Translations under genes and position numbers: made by a program
Shown here: positions 51,511 through 60,658 of the stretch, piece after piece
Numbering within the stretch: position 1 is the stretch's first letter
Layout of the letters: the number at the start of each line of letters is the position of its first letter
Source: Terriglobia bacterium
Lineage (GTDB): Bacteria; Acidobacteriota; Terriglobia; Terriglobales; Acidobacteriaceae
DNA length: 64,000 nt
Assembly: GCA_020073665.1 (NCBI GenBank)
Contig: JAIQEU010000010.1
Coordinates: 1 to 64,000, forward strand
Direction of reading: 5' to 3'
Notes under the pieces: model-generated
Told to the model about the DNA's origin: nothing
The model's input: the letters and a program-made list of their open reading frames with translations, nothing else
Databases searched by the model: none

Positions 51511-52782
51511 ATGGCAACCAGCCCCAGACCCTCCAATCCAGATCACTTTGCAGTCCGCGAACTGCATCTTGACCAGGTGGAAGATCTACTGAAGCTGCAG
51601 AAGGCGGCGCAGAAGATCAGCTCGATCCTCGACCTCGACCAACTCATCGATCAGATTGTGAACGATGTGGCCCACTCCTTCGGTTGCCTGGAAGCCAACA
51701 TCTATTTGCACGACGAGCAGCGAGCCGAACTCATCCTGGCTGGGGTATGCGGTTGCACCGTGTACCACAAGGGTCATGGCCTGAAAATCGGCAAGGAAGG
51801 CATGGTGGGCTATGTCGCAGCCACGGGACAGATGCGCTACGCTCCGGATGTAAGCAAGGATCCCTACTACACCGCGTGCGAACATGCCACCCAATCCGAA
51901 GTGGCCATTCCCCTGCTAGTTGATGGACAGCTGGTGGGCGTGTTCACAGCCTCCCACCCTGAACTGGATGCGTTTCCCGCGGAGCAGTTAAGGCTGCTTC
52001 AGTCCTTGGGCAGTCACATCGCGGTGGCGGTGCATAATGCGCGGCGTTTCAAGCACGAGCGCGACCAGCGAGAAACGATGAGCCGGGAAGCGCAGGAAGC
52101 GCGGACCATTCAGGAAGCCCTGCTTCCCAAGAGCTCGCCGTATATCCCGGGATTCGCCATCTCCGGAGTCTCGGTTCCCGCCGGCGCGGTAGGCGGAGAC
52201 TGGTTCGACTTCATCCCGCTGAGCGACGGCCGCTGGGGACTGGTGCTGGCTGACGTTTCCGGAAAGGGCACCGCCGCAGCCCTGCTGATGTCGGCAACCC
52301 GCGGCATGCTGCGGTCGCTGGCAACCTGCTGCGGTCCGGGTGAAGTGCTGGCGCGCCTGAACCGTTTGATGGTGGAAGACTTTCCCATGGGCCGCTTTGT
52401 GACCATGGTCTACGCAGTGCTCGATCCGGCCAAGCGTACGCTCACCGTCGCGAGCGCCGGACACCTGCCACCGCTGTTGATTGATAGCGATGGTGCGCGC
52501 TTTCTCGCCAGCGAGCGCGGAATGCCGCTGGGCCTGGGGTTCGGAGATTTTTCCGAACTGCAGGTCTCCATTCCCCAGGGCGCGCGCGTTGCCTTCTACA
52601 GCGACGGGATTACCGAGGCAGTCGATCCCAGCGGAGAAGAGTACGGGGCAGAGCGTCTGCGCGCACCCGTTCAACTCGCCAATGCGTCTGCGGAGAGTAT
52701 TGTGAGAGATGTGCGCTCGTTCAGCGAAGGAGCCAGCCTGCGCGACGATGCGACCGTAATATTGGTCCGCGCTCTGGATTAA
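51511..52782 (+). CDS. GAF domain protein phosphatase of the SpoIIE/RsbU type
   Basis: A 423-residue protein with an N-terminal GAF domain (about 30-185) and a C-terminal PP2C-type SpoIIE phosphatase domain (about 205-420). The metal-binding lines are GGDWFDFIPLSDGR, LADVSGKGTAAALLMS, FYSDGITEAVDPSGEEYG and LRDDATVILVRA. Such phosphatases act in partner-switching control of sigma factors through anti-sigma antagonists; no such partner is in the window. ATG at 51511 has GGAGG upstream. GAF ligand unknown. Confidence 0.92.
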   Translation: MATSPRPSNPDHFAVRELHLDQVEDLLKLQKAAQKISSILDLDQLIDQIVNDVAHSFGCLEANIYLHDEQRAELILAGVCGCTVYHKGHGLKIGKEGMVGYVAATGQMRYAPDVSKDPYYTACEHATQSEVAIPLLVDGQLVGVFTASHPELDAFPAEQLRLLQSLGSHIAVAVHNARRFKHERDQRETMSREAQEARTIQEALLPKSSPYIPGFAISGVSVPAGAVGGDWFDFIPLSDGRWGLVLADVSGKGTAAALLMSATRGMLRSLATCCGPGEVLARLNRLMVEDFPMGRFVTMVYAVLDPAKRTLTVASAGHLPPLLIDSDGARFLASERGMPLGLGFGDFSELQVSIPQGARVAFYSDGITEAVDPSGEEYGAERLRAPVQLANASAESIVRDVRSFSEGASLRDDATVILVRALD

Positions 52783-52808
52783 CGAATTTTCTGCCTGCAA
52801 TGGGTCCC

Positions 52809-53222
52809 TTAGCCGAACCGGGCGCGGTGCTCTTTCAGGATGCACTGGTCCATCACCACGAGAATGCCCGCCCGGCGGGCTTTCTGCGCGGCTGCCTCGT
52901 TCACCACGGTTTCCTGCATCCAGATCATTGGCACTTTAAGCTCGATGGCCTGGTCCACGACTTCTTCCACCGCATCCGGCCGGCGAAACACGTTCACGAT
53001 GTCGATTTTCTCGGCCACATCCCGCAGCGAAGCATAGGACTTCTCGCCCAAGGCCTCGTCAATGTTAGGGTTGACCGGAATAATGCGGTAGCCGTGGGTC
53101 TGCATGTAGGCGGCAACGCCGTGGCTGGGCCGAAGCGGGCTGTTGGAGAGGCCCACGACCGCAATCGTCCTGGCGCGTCGCAGCAACTCAGTGATGGGAT
53201 CGGTCCGGGGAAGAGAGACCAT
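52809..53222 (-). CDS. CoA-binding domain protein (YccU-like)
   Basis: A 137-residue Rossmann-fold protein of the YccU/YmcL CoA-binding group. The family lines are IAVVGLSNSPLRPSHGVAAY, GYRIIPVNPN, YASLRDVAEKIDIVNVFRR and PMIWMQETVVNEAAAQKARR, then VVMDQCILKEH. The ATG at 53222 is chosen; the frame continues to 53288 without family signal. Role unknown, likely cytoplasmic. Convergent with the SpoIIE-type gene. Confidence 0.88.
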   Translation of the reverse strand: MVSLPRTDPITELLRRARTIAVVGLSNSPLRPSHGVAAYMQTHGYRIIPVNPNIDEALGEKSYASLRDVAEKIDIVNVFRRPDAVEEVVDQAIELKVPMIWMQETVVNEAAAQKARRAGILVVMDQCILKEHRARFG

Positions 53223-53312
53223 AGCGGCCTCATTGTAGCGAGATGGCACGTCAGAAGCTAGTTTGGGCGGGCAGGCCGGCCGAGACACGGCTGCGAGTGC
53301 CCATCTTGCTTC

Positions 53313-54548
53313 TCAATCCTTCCTGCTGCTATCCATCTTCTGCTTGAACATCTTCAGCGCCAGCTTGCGGACGGTCTCCGACACTTCCTTGTTGCCGGCG
53401 AGGTTCCTGAGGTCATGCACCAGGATGTTCTTCATCAGCCCCAAGGAGACGTCCAAAGGCGTGCGCGGGTTGAATACCAGGTTGCGAACAATGCCGTAGT
53501 GCTTGGCAAAGCGGCGCTTCATAGGGATGGCGCGCAGCACCGCCTCCAGCACGTTCTTCTGGCTGGCGAATCTCTCCGCTTCGGCATCGCCAATCTTGGG
53601 TGATTCCAGCACTGCCAGAGCCACAATCTTGGTGCCGTCGCGGATTAACAAGGAACGCTCTTCTTTGTTCCCTTTCATCGCCAACTGGATGCGGCCCTTG
53701 ATATCCAGCTTAGCGATTTTCTGCAGCGCGCTGCCTCGTTCCTCGTCGTGACTGAGGTGGGTTTTCCTGGACCCCGCCGCCTTCTTAGGTGCTGCCATCG
53801 TCGCGGGTGCTGCCGCGGTGGCTCCGGGTGCCGGAGCCTCGGCCAGTGGCTCCTCGGGGCCAGGAACAAAATTCTCGTAGAACCCGCCGATGGGCTGGAA
53901 CGGCGTGTCTTGCTCGGCCGTGATCTCGGAAGCGTGCTCGGCCAGATACGCCGTCAAACCCTGGTCAAGCACATCGTCGAGGGCAGCCGGCTCGTTGAGG
54001 GCAGTCTCGGCCAGCACTTCTTCCGGGGCCGCAGGGGGATGTGGCGGCGGTGGTGGCGAGCCGCCTCCCTGTGGAGGAGTGGGCGCCGGCGCCTCGGCAA
54101 GGCTCGCCGCTTCCGTCTTAGTCAGGTTGGGATTGGAGGTCAGGGCTTCCCGAAGCACCGGCGAACCCTGCACCCGCGGGCTCTTCAGCATAGCTTCCAC
54201 GACTTCGCGAGAACCCGCAGCTGACAGTGCGACCAGCGAATCCTCGGCGACCGAGGGGTTCTCGAGCAACCCCGCCAGCAGCACCGGTCGCAGGTTCTTA
54301 GGGGCGATCAGGTACTCCAACACCTCTTGCGGCGTGCTCGGATCAGACGCAGCCGCCCTCGACAGGCGCTCATCCCAGCCTGCGAGGGTAAGGCTGGCCT
54401 GGTCGCCAAAGACCCTGTTGTGGTTGGCCAGATACACCAGAATCTCGATCATTTCCTGCGGGGGGACGGAAAGCGCACCCTTGGCGGCAGCCTGCATCAG
54501 CGTAGCTGGAACAGCCGACGCGCGGATGAGGTCGATCATGCGCGGCAT
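53313..54548 (-). CDS. Unknown protein with repeat-like N- and C-terminal parts and a Pro/Ala-rich linker
   Basis: A 411-residue protein without signal peptide or clear membrane span. The N-terminal part (1-150) is helical with periodic leucines, in the style of HEAT-like repeats. A linker (about 150-265) is rich in Pro, Ala and Gly. The C-terminal part (about 270-410) is helical and basic, with AIPMKRRFAKHYG and a TPLDVSLGLMKNILVHDLR stretch. No family recognised. The start at 54548 is used; it sits 12 bases after the HD hydrolase gene on the same strand. Confidence 0.75.
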   Translation of the reverse strand: MPRMIDLIRASAVPATLMQAAAKGALSVPPQEMIEILVYLANHNRVFGDQASLTLAGWDERLSRAAASDPSTPQEVLEYLIAPKNLRPVLLAGLLENPSVAEDSLVALSAAGSREVVEAMLKSPRVQGSPVLREALTSNPNLTKTEAASLAEAPAPTPPQGGGSPPPPPHPPAAPEEVLAETALNEPAALDDVLDQGLTAYLAEHASEITAEQDTPFQPIGGFYENFVPGPEEPLAEAPAPGATAAAPATMAAPKKAAGSRKTHLSHDEERGSALQKIAKLDIKGRIQLAMKGNKEERSLLIRDGTKIVALAVLESPKIGDAEAERFASQKNVLEAVLRAIPMKRRFAKHYGIVRNLVFNPRTPLDVSLGLMKNILVHDLRNLAGNKEVSETVRKLALKMFKQKMDSSRKD

Positions 54549-54560
54549 ACTGCAAAACCC

Positions 54561-55193
54561 CTATTCCTGGCGGCGGCCGGTGCGGGTGCGAGGAGATCCC
54601 TTTCCCCGAACTGTCTCGGCCTCCAATTCGGTTACTACTCGTTTCAGCTCTTTGGTCAGGCGGTTGGCTTTCCGGCGACCAAATTCTTTCACTAATGATC
54701 GATAGTACCAGAGCGTTCCCGCGCGCTTGCCCTGGAACCGTTCCCAGATTGGTTCCCCTACTTCGCGGTAGTCGGTGAGGATGGCACGCGCGTTGTGCAC
54801 TTTGTCGGCGGCCGAAACCAGGCGCACATCGCCATCGGCGGTGCGGAGGCGTTTGAGATAGTCCTCTTTGCGCTTGCGCCAGGGCGGCTTGGGGAATTGG
54901 TCGGTGTCGGTGCAACCCTCCACCACCTGGGCCACCCGCTTGCCAAAGCAGCGGCGGACTTCCTTCAGCACCGGCGCCCCGCCGCAATCTTCCACCACAT
55001 CGTGCAGCAGTGCCGCGATAGCAAGCTCTTCATCCCCGCCCGCCTCGAGCGCTAACGCGCACACCCCCAGCAGGTGGGCAATGTAGGGAATGCCGGCTCC
55101 TTTGCGCAGCTGACCGTTGTGCTTCCGCACCGCATACAGCAGCGCCTGCCCGAACTTGCGGCCGAGTTTTGTTGGGCGAGCTGGCTTTACCAT
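54561..55193 (-). CDS. HD-domain phosphohydrolase, SpoT/MESH1-like
   Basis: A 210-residue single-domain HD hydrolase resembling the ppGpp hydrolase domain of SpoT. The lines IPYIAHLLGV, ALLHDVVEDCGG with the HD pair, and LVSAADKVHNARAIL carry the conserved metal and base residues. Without a synthetase or TGS domain it looks like a small alarmone hydrolase (SAH). It follows prfB by 3 bases and is followed by the Pro-rich gene, so these may be co-transcribed. Substrate is inferred only. Confidence 0.85.
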   Translation of the reverse strand: MVKPARPTKLGRKFGQALLYAVRKHNGQLRKGAGIPYIAHLLGVCALALEAGGDEELAIAALLHDVVEDCGGAPVLKEVRRCFGKRVAQVVEGCTDTDQFPKPPWRKRKEDYLKRLRTADGDVRLVSAADKVHNARAILTDYREVGEPIWERFQGKRAGTLWYYRSLVKEFGRRKANRLTKELKRVVTELEAETVRGKGSPRTRTGRRQE

Positions 55194-55196
55194 TCG

Positions 55197-56301
55197 CTAG
55201 GTTTGTTTTTCTCCCCGCCGCATGCGCAGGTACGCCATGATGAACGGCTGCAGATCGCCGTCGAGCACGCGGTCCACGTCACCCACCTCAACCTTCGTCC
55301 GGTGGTCCTTCACCATGCGATAAGGTTGCAGCACATAAGACCGGATCTGTGAGCCGAAGTCGATATCCAGTTTTGAATCTTCGATCTTCTTGGACACCGC
55401 GCGCTTTTTCTCCAGCTCGAATTCGTAGAGCTTGGAGCGCAACATGCTCATGGCCCGCTCCCGGTTCTTGTGCTGCGAGCGCTCATTCTGGCAACTGGCC
55501 ACCAGCCCGGTGGGAAGATGCGTGATGCGCACGGCGGAGTCGGTGGTATTGACGTGTTGTCCGCCCTTGCCGCTGGAACGGTAGGTGTCCACGCGCAGTT
55601 CCTCCGGCTTGATGACGATTTCAATGCTCTCGTCAATTTCCGGCGAGACGTAAACGCTGGCGAAAGAAGTATGCCGGCGCTTGGCCTGATCGAACGGAGA
55701 AATACGCACCAAACGGTGTACACCGATCTCGCTGATCAGCATGCCGAAGGCATACTCCCCATTCACGCTGAAAGTGGCGGACTTGAGGCCCGCCTCCTCC
55801 CCCGGCTGGTAGTCGTTCAGCACCGTCTGGAAGCCGCACTGCTCGGCCCATCGCAGGTACATGCGCAGCAGCATGTCGGCCCAGTCCTGCGACTCGGTGC
55901 CGCCCGCACCCGGATGGACGGTCACGATAGCATTGAGCGCATCGTTTTCGCCGGAGAGCAGAGTTTCGGTCTCCAACCGGTCCACCAGTTGGCGCAGTCC
56001 CTCAATGTCGCGCTGCAGATCCGCCTCGACGTTTTCCCCCTCGCGGGCCAATTCGAAGTACGCGGAAATATCGTCGCCGCGCCGGACCAGGTCAGCCTCG
56101 GTGGCCAACACGTGTTCCAGGCGCTTTTTCTCGCGCATGACCGTCTGGGATTTCTGGGGGTTGGACCACAGTTTCGGGTCGGCAGCCTGCTTTTCGATTT
56201 CAGCTAATTGCAGTCGCAGCTTGCCTGCGTCAAAGGTACTCCCGGAGGTCGCGTACCTTCTCTTTCAACGCCAGGTATTGCTGTTCCAGCTCTTCGACCA
56301 T
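55197..56301 (-). CDS. prfB: Peptide chain release factor 2, programmed +1 frameshift
   Basis: A 367-residue RF2 that ends translation at UGA and UAA. The first 23 codons from the ATG at 56301 end at an in-frame TGA (56230-56232); reading then continues in the +1 frame through Asp-Ala-Gly-Lys-Leu to the stop at 55197, giving the normal protein. The stop-recognition motif SPF (201-203) and the catalytic GGQ (246-248) are intact. This is not a broken gene but the known autoregulated form: low RF2 favours the frameshift. It lies 2 bases after lnt and before the HD gene. Confidence 0.96.
56229..56244 (-). promoter_or_regulatory. prfB: prfB programmed frameshift site
   Basis: On the minus strand the site reads CGGGAG TAC CTT TGA C: a Shine-Dalgarno-like GGGAG three bases before the CTT slip codon and an in-frame TGA followed by C, the weak stop context. 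It matches the general form known from E. coli, where the upstream sequence is AGGGGG. Confidence 0.93.
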
Positions 56302-56303
56302 GA

Positions 56304-57914
56304 CTATTGCCTTGTCCTTGTGAGAAATGGCAGGCGCATGAACAGCACCGCCATAGAAATTATCGCACACAGGTATGCAAACCAATCGCCGTGCCGGGTA
56401 TAGAAGGTGGTTACGCTGGCAAGGGCGTAGGGCACGTCCACCGCGGTGCGCAGCTTGCGCGGCGCGCTGGTCACTACCCGGCCGTAGGGATCGATCGCCG
56501 CCGTGACTCCGGTGTTGGTGTCGCGCAGCAGCCAGCGGTTATTCTCCACCGCCCGCATGCGTGCCTGCTTCAGGTGCTGGGCGTAGGCGCCGCTGTCCCC
56601 GTACCAGCCATCATTCGAAACATTCACCAGCACCTGGGCTCCGGCGGCGACCGGTTGCCGGATTTCGTCGGGAAAGATGGACTCGTAGCAGATGAAGACC
56701 CCCAGCTTGGCCTCGCCCGCCTGCAGCGGAGCACGGGACCGGCCTCGAGAAAAATCGCCCACTTCCTTGGTCAGACCCCCGGCAAAGGAGAAAACCTTCT
56801 TGAACGGGACATATTCTCCGAAAGGAACCAAATGCATTTTGTCGTAACGCCCCACCCAATCGCCCGCCGGACTCACCAGCACCGCCGAATTGAAGAGTCG
56901 TGTGGCCTGATCGGGAGTCTGGCTGGCATTCTGGATGCCAAGGCTTCCAGCCAGAACCCAGGTCTGGCCTACACGAGCAACGTTGCTGAGGGCATCGCGA
57001 TACAGCGGATCACTGGTATAAAACGGCGCCGGCGATTCCGGCCAGACGATCAGGTCCGGGTGCCGCTGGGCACCGCTGGGCGGATTCAGGCTGATCTCGG
57101 TTAGCTCGCGCAGCGTGTTATCGAAATATTCCTTGGTCCATTCCGCGCCCTGGAGGATGGGGACATTCTGCTGAACCAAGCGCGCGCTGTGGTCAGTGGG
57201 CAGCGGGGGCGGGCTGACCCCGAGTCCCGATTGCAACACCACTGCGGCTCCCAGGGCAGCCAGGAGAAGGTTGTTTCGTTTCTCCCGCCGTACCAGGAAA
57301 GCCGCGGCCAGGGCCACGTTCACCACCAGGATCTCAAACGAGATGCCGTAGACGCCGGTAGCGGTGGCAATGCGCGCCAGCGGGATGTTATCCACCTGGG
57401 TGACGCCCAGCAGGTCCCAGGGAAAGCCCGTAATCCGCGTACGCGCCAGTTCCACCGCGACCCACAAGAAAGGAGCCAGCACGAGGGCACGGCGCGTGGA
57501 GGTTTTTCCCGCCCCGGCAACCAAGCCCACCAGTAGTCCGAACAGGCCGTGGTAAAGAGCCAGGTACAGGCAAAAAAGGATCAGGATACCCACCGCCGCC
57601 GGCGCTTCCACCCCACCGTACTGGCGCATGGTGTTGTAAATCCAGTAGCAGGTGCCGGCGTACCACACCACGCCACACGCGTAGGCCAGCAAAAATGCCT
57701 GCAGCGGCGTCGCCGGCAGCAGCCTGCCCCCTGCCCGCAGTTGCAGGGTATCGGGTGGCCGGGTGCGCAGCAGGGCGACCAGCAGGGGCGTCACCGCCAC
57801 CCAGCACAGCATGTACAGGTTGGGCAGCGGAAAAATTACGATCTGCAATCCGGCCGACAGCAGGGCCAGCAGCCAGGCACTTTTGCGGGTCGAGCGCACA
57901 CGCAAGCATAGCAA
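56304..57914 (-). CDS. lnt: Apolipoprotein N-acyltransferase
   Basis: A 536-residue inner-membrane enzyme that adds the third acyl chain to lipoproteins in the periplasm. The N-terminal part has about six spans; the nitrilase domain follows. The catalytic triad is Glu293 (WPES), Lys359 (GRYDKMHLVPFGEY) and Cys409 (FICYESIF). A C-terminal span lies at about 515-530. Start is uncertain: TTG at 57914, TTG at 57905 or GTG at 57899; GGAT precedes the first. The stop is 2 bases before prfB's ATG, so the two are probably co-transcribed. It is divergent from the small protein gene. Confidence 0.94.
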   Translation of the reverse strand: MLCLRVRSTRKSAWLLALLSAGLQIVIFPLPNLYMLCWVAVTPLLVALLRTRPPDTLQLRAGGRLLPATPLQAFLLAYACGVVWYAGTCYWIYNTMRQYGGVEAPAAVGILILFCLYLALYHGLFGLLVGLVAGAGKTSTRRALVLAPFLWVAVELARTRITGFPWDLLGVTQVDNIPLARIATATGVYGISFEILVVNVALAAAFLVRREKRNNLLLAALGAAVVLQSGLGVSPPPLPTDHSARLVQQNVPILQGAEWTKEYFDNTLRELTEISLNPPSGAQRHPDLIVWPESPAPFYTSDPLYRDALSNVARVGQTWVLAGSLGIQNASQTPDQATRLFNSAVLVSPAGDWVGRYDKMHLVPFGEYVPFKKVFSFAGGLTKEVGDFSRGRSRAPLQAGEAKLGVFICYESIFPDEIRQPVAAGAQVLVNVSNDGWYGDSGAYAQHLKQARMRAVENNRWLLRDTNTGVTAAIDPYGRVVTSAPRKLRTAVDVPYALASVTTFYTRHGDWFAYLCAIISMAVLFMRLPFLTRTRQ

Positions 57915-58014
57915 ACTGCGATCCGGCGGTTGTTGGCAGCTGCGATACAGCCGCGGCCGCTTGCGGTATTTCCACGTATGCCATACTCTCCCTATGGGCT
58001 AACATTATTCGCAC

Positions 58015-58158
58015 ATGGGAATGCTTGCTACCATCGGAGTCCGCCTGCTTGAGGCCATGTTCGCCGTGGGAATCGTAGGCTCGACCATCGTCCTGATATT
58101 GACCGGGATTGAAGACGTTGAGACTCTGTTTGGCTCAGACGAAGACGAACATAGCTGA
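58015..58158 (+). CDS. Small single-span membrane protein, 47 residues
   Basis: ATG at 58015 opens a 47-residue frame with one hydrophobic span (about residues 13-31) and an acidic C-terminus (DVETLFGSDEDEHS). Function unknown. It lies 21 bases before the APC transporter gene on the same strand and may be a regulatory or accessory subunit of it; this is inference from position only. No clear ribosome-binding site. Confidence 0.55.
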   Translation: MGMLATIGVRLLEAMFAVGIVGSTIVLILTGIEDVETLFGSDEDEHS

Positions 58159-58179
58159 CCCTGGCCACCATTCTTAGGA

Positions 58180-60582
58180 ATGTCTTCCCCACGTCAACCC
58201 GGAACTCCATCGAGCGACCGCGTCCGCATTGTCGTGGCCTCGTCAGTGATGCTGACGTTCATCTCGTTCTGGCGGGCCTCGGCGGTCATTCTGAACGATT
58301 TGGGCTCGTCGGCCTTTTACGCTGGCGGCATTGCCGAGCAGGCTGTCGGCAAGAGTGCCCCGTGGTTTGTAGTCGCGGTGATGTTGTTCGCCTTTGCGGT
58401 GCGCGCGGTCTACGTCGAGAGCTGCTCCATGTTTGTGCGCGGCGGCGTCTACCGGGTGGTCAAAGAAGCCCTCGGCGGCACTCTGGCCAAGTTGAGTGTG
58501 TCGGCGCTGATGTTTGACTATGTGCTGACTGGCCCCATCTCGGGCGTTTCGGCGGGGCAGTACATCGCGGGACTGATCAACGATACCTTCGCGATTGCCG
58601 ACGCCCATGGTTTCATTCCACGCGCCTTACACGGCTGGTTTAACGGGACCCCAAGAGTCAACGAGAATGCAGCCGCGGTGGTCTTTGCGCTGATGGTGAC
58701 GGTCTACTATTGGTGGCAGAACCTGAAGGGCATCGAGGAATCCAGCGAGAAGGCCCTACGCATCATGAAGGTCACCACCGTAATGGTGGTGATGCTGCTC
58801 AGTTGGTCCGCGCTCACCCTCGTGACCACCGGCGTCCACCTGCCACCGCTTCCCACGCTGCAAAATCTCCACTTCGCGCCGGAAGCGCTGGGCTTCTGGA
58901 AATTCAGCAAGATCCCGCACATATTCGCCATTCTGGGACTAATCATCGGGTTCGGACACTCGGTGCTGGCCATGAGCGGCGAGGAGTCGCTGGCGCAGGT
59001 CTATCGGGAACTGGCCCACCCCAAGCTGAAGAACCTGAAACGCACCGCCATCGTGATTGGCGTCTACAGTTTCATCTTCACCGGCCTGGTTTCGCTGCTG
59101 GCGGTAATGCTGATCCCCGACGCGGTGCGGGTTCCGGTCTACAAAGACAATTTGATCGCCGGTCTGGCGATGAACATGGTTGGCCCGGAGATCCTGCGGT
59201 TGGTGTTTCGCGCCTTCGTGGTAGTGGTGGGGTTCCTGATTCTCTCGGGCGCGGTGAACACGGCAATTGTCGGTTCGAACGGTGTGCTCAACCGTGTGTC
59301 GGAAGATGGCGTGCTAGCGGACTGGTTCCGCAAGCCGCACCGCCGCTACGGCACCACCTACCGCATCATCAATATGGTGGCGGGCTTGCAGATCTTCACC
59401 ATCCTGGTCAGCCGAGGAAATGTCTATGTCCTAGGTGAAGCTTACGCCTTTGGCGTGATCTGGAGCTTCGTCTTCAAGACGGTGTCGATGCTGGTACTGC
59501 GCTTCAAGTACCACGGTGAGCGCAATTGGAAGGTACCGCCGAATTTTCACATTGCCGGGTACGAGATCCCGATCGGACTGGCCTCGGTCGCACTGGTTTT
59601 GCTTTCCACCGCGATCGTGAACCTGTTCACCAAATCGGTAGCCACCGTCAGCGGTGTGGTGTTCTCGGTGGTGTTCTTCGCCATCTTCGTGGTCTCCGAG
59701 CAAATCAATTTGCGCAAGCATGCGAATGTCCACCTGCAAATGCAGGAGCAGTTTCAACTGCAACAGGCGGATACGGTAGAGCGCACCGGCCTGGGAATTC
59801 GCCCGGGCAGCGTCCTGGTCACCGTCCGCGACTACAACACCATGAGTCATCTCAAGTGGGTGTTGGAGCGCATCGATACCAAGGAACAGGACATCGTGGT
59901 GATGTCGGCGCGCATCAGCCAGTTTGGCGCCGCTGCCTATGACCTCTCGGCCGAGCAGATTTTCAGCGACTACGAGCAGAGGCTGTTTACCCGCGCGGTG
60001 TCTGTCGCCGAGAGCTTCGGCAAACACATTTCACTGCTGGTAGTGCCCGCCGGAGACGTCTGGTCGGGCATCGTGCAGACCGCCCTCAACCTGGAGGCTT
60101 CGGCCGTGGTCTCCGGCTTGTCGAGCAAGATGACCGCGGAGGAACAGGCCTTTCAACTGGGCAGGACCTGGGAAGTGACCTCCGGTCCCAAGCGACAGTT
60201 TGTCTTCCAGGTGGTGCATCCCGACATGAAGGTGGATACCTTCCACATCGGGCCGCATACTCCGTCGTTGAAAACGGAAGATGTCCACCTGGTGCATCGT
60301 TTGTGGCTGAACATCACACGCGAGCCGGGACTCGACAAGTTGCACCATCACGACATCCTGACCGAGGCCCTGACTCGCTTCGCTCGGGAATACGCCGGCC
60401 GCGATCGCGACGAAATCCTCAAGGAACTCAGGAAAACGTCCGGGAAAACGGTGACCTCTCGTCATTTGGGTGGCGATGGGGACCAGCCGGAAACCCAGCC
60501 CGCCAAGACACTGCCACCGGAAAAACCCGCTCCCAAAGAGAGTGAGGGCGGTCCACCGGGCCCGCCCGTGGTAGGGCCGTAG
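58180..60582 (+). CDS. APC-superfamily amino acid permease with a C-terminal USP-like domain
   Basis: An 800-residue fusion. Residues about 18-520 hold twelve or so membrane spans of the APC amino acid/polyamine transporter fold, with GSSAFYAGGIAEQA near the start and MSGEESLAQVYRELAHPK in the middle. The C-terminal cytoplasmic part (about 560-740) has VLVTVRDYNTMSHLKWVLER and TALNLEASAVVSGLSSKM, resembling a universal stress protein domain. The tail is proline-rich (PPEKPAPKESEGG). The substrate is unknown. ATG at 58180 follows the small membrane protein. Confidence 0.87.
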   Translation: MSSPRQPGTPSSDRVRIVVASSVMLTFISFWRASAVILNDLGSSAFYAGGIAEQAVGKSAPWFVVAVMLFAFAVRAVYVESCSMFVRGGVYRVVKEALGGTLAKLSVSALMFDYVLTGPISGVSAGQYIAGLINDTFAIADAHGFIPRALHGWFNGTPRVNENAAAVVFALMVTVYYWWQNLKGIEESSEKALRIMKVTTVMVVMLLSWSALTLVTTGVHLPPLPTLQNLHFAPEALGFWKFSKIPHIFAILGLIIGFGHSVLAMSGEESLAQVYRELAHPKLKNLKRTAIVIGVYSFIFTGLVSLLAVMLIPDAVRVPVYKDNLIAGLAMNMVGPEILRLVFRAFVVVVGFLILSGAVNTAIVGSNGVLNRVSEDGVLADWFRKPHRRYGTTYRIINMVAGLQIFTILVSRGNVYVLGEAYAFGVIWSFVFKTVSMLVLRFKYHGERNWKVPPNFHIAGYEIPIGLASVALVLLSTAIVNLFTKSVATVSGVVFSVVFFAIFVVSEQINLRKHANVHLQMQEQFQLQQADTVERTGLGIRPGSVLVTVRDYNTMSHLKWVLERIDTKEQDIVVMSARISQFGAAAYDLSAEQIFSDYEQRLFTRAVSVAESFGKHISLLVVPAGDVWSGIVQTALNLEASAVVSGLSSKMTAEEQAFQLGRTWEVTSGPKRQFVFQVVHPDMKVDTFHIGPHTPSLKTEDVHLVHRLWLNITREPGLDKLHHHDILTEALTRFAREYAGRDRDEILKELRKTSGKTVTSRHLGGDGDQPETQPAKTLPPEKPAPKESEGGPPGPPVVGP

Positions 60583-60658
60583 ACTAGCCGTCACTGGCCA
60601 GTTGCCAGTTGCTGGTAAGTCGTGGAGGTCTGTCTTTCCAGCCGGCCAATCCCCTACA

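Noticed and set aside
56230-56232. In-frame TGA near the prfB start taken as a broken gene
   Set aside because: Context matches the programmed frameshift signal of RF2, and the downstream frame is intact.
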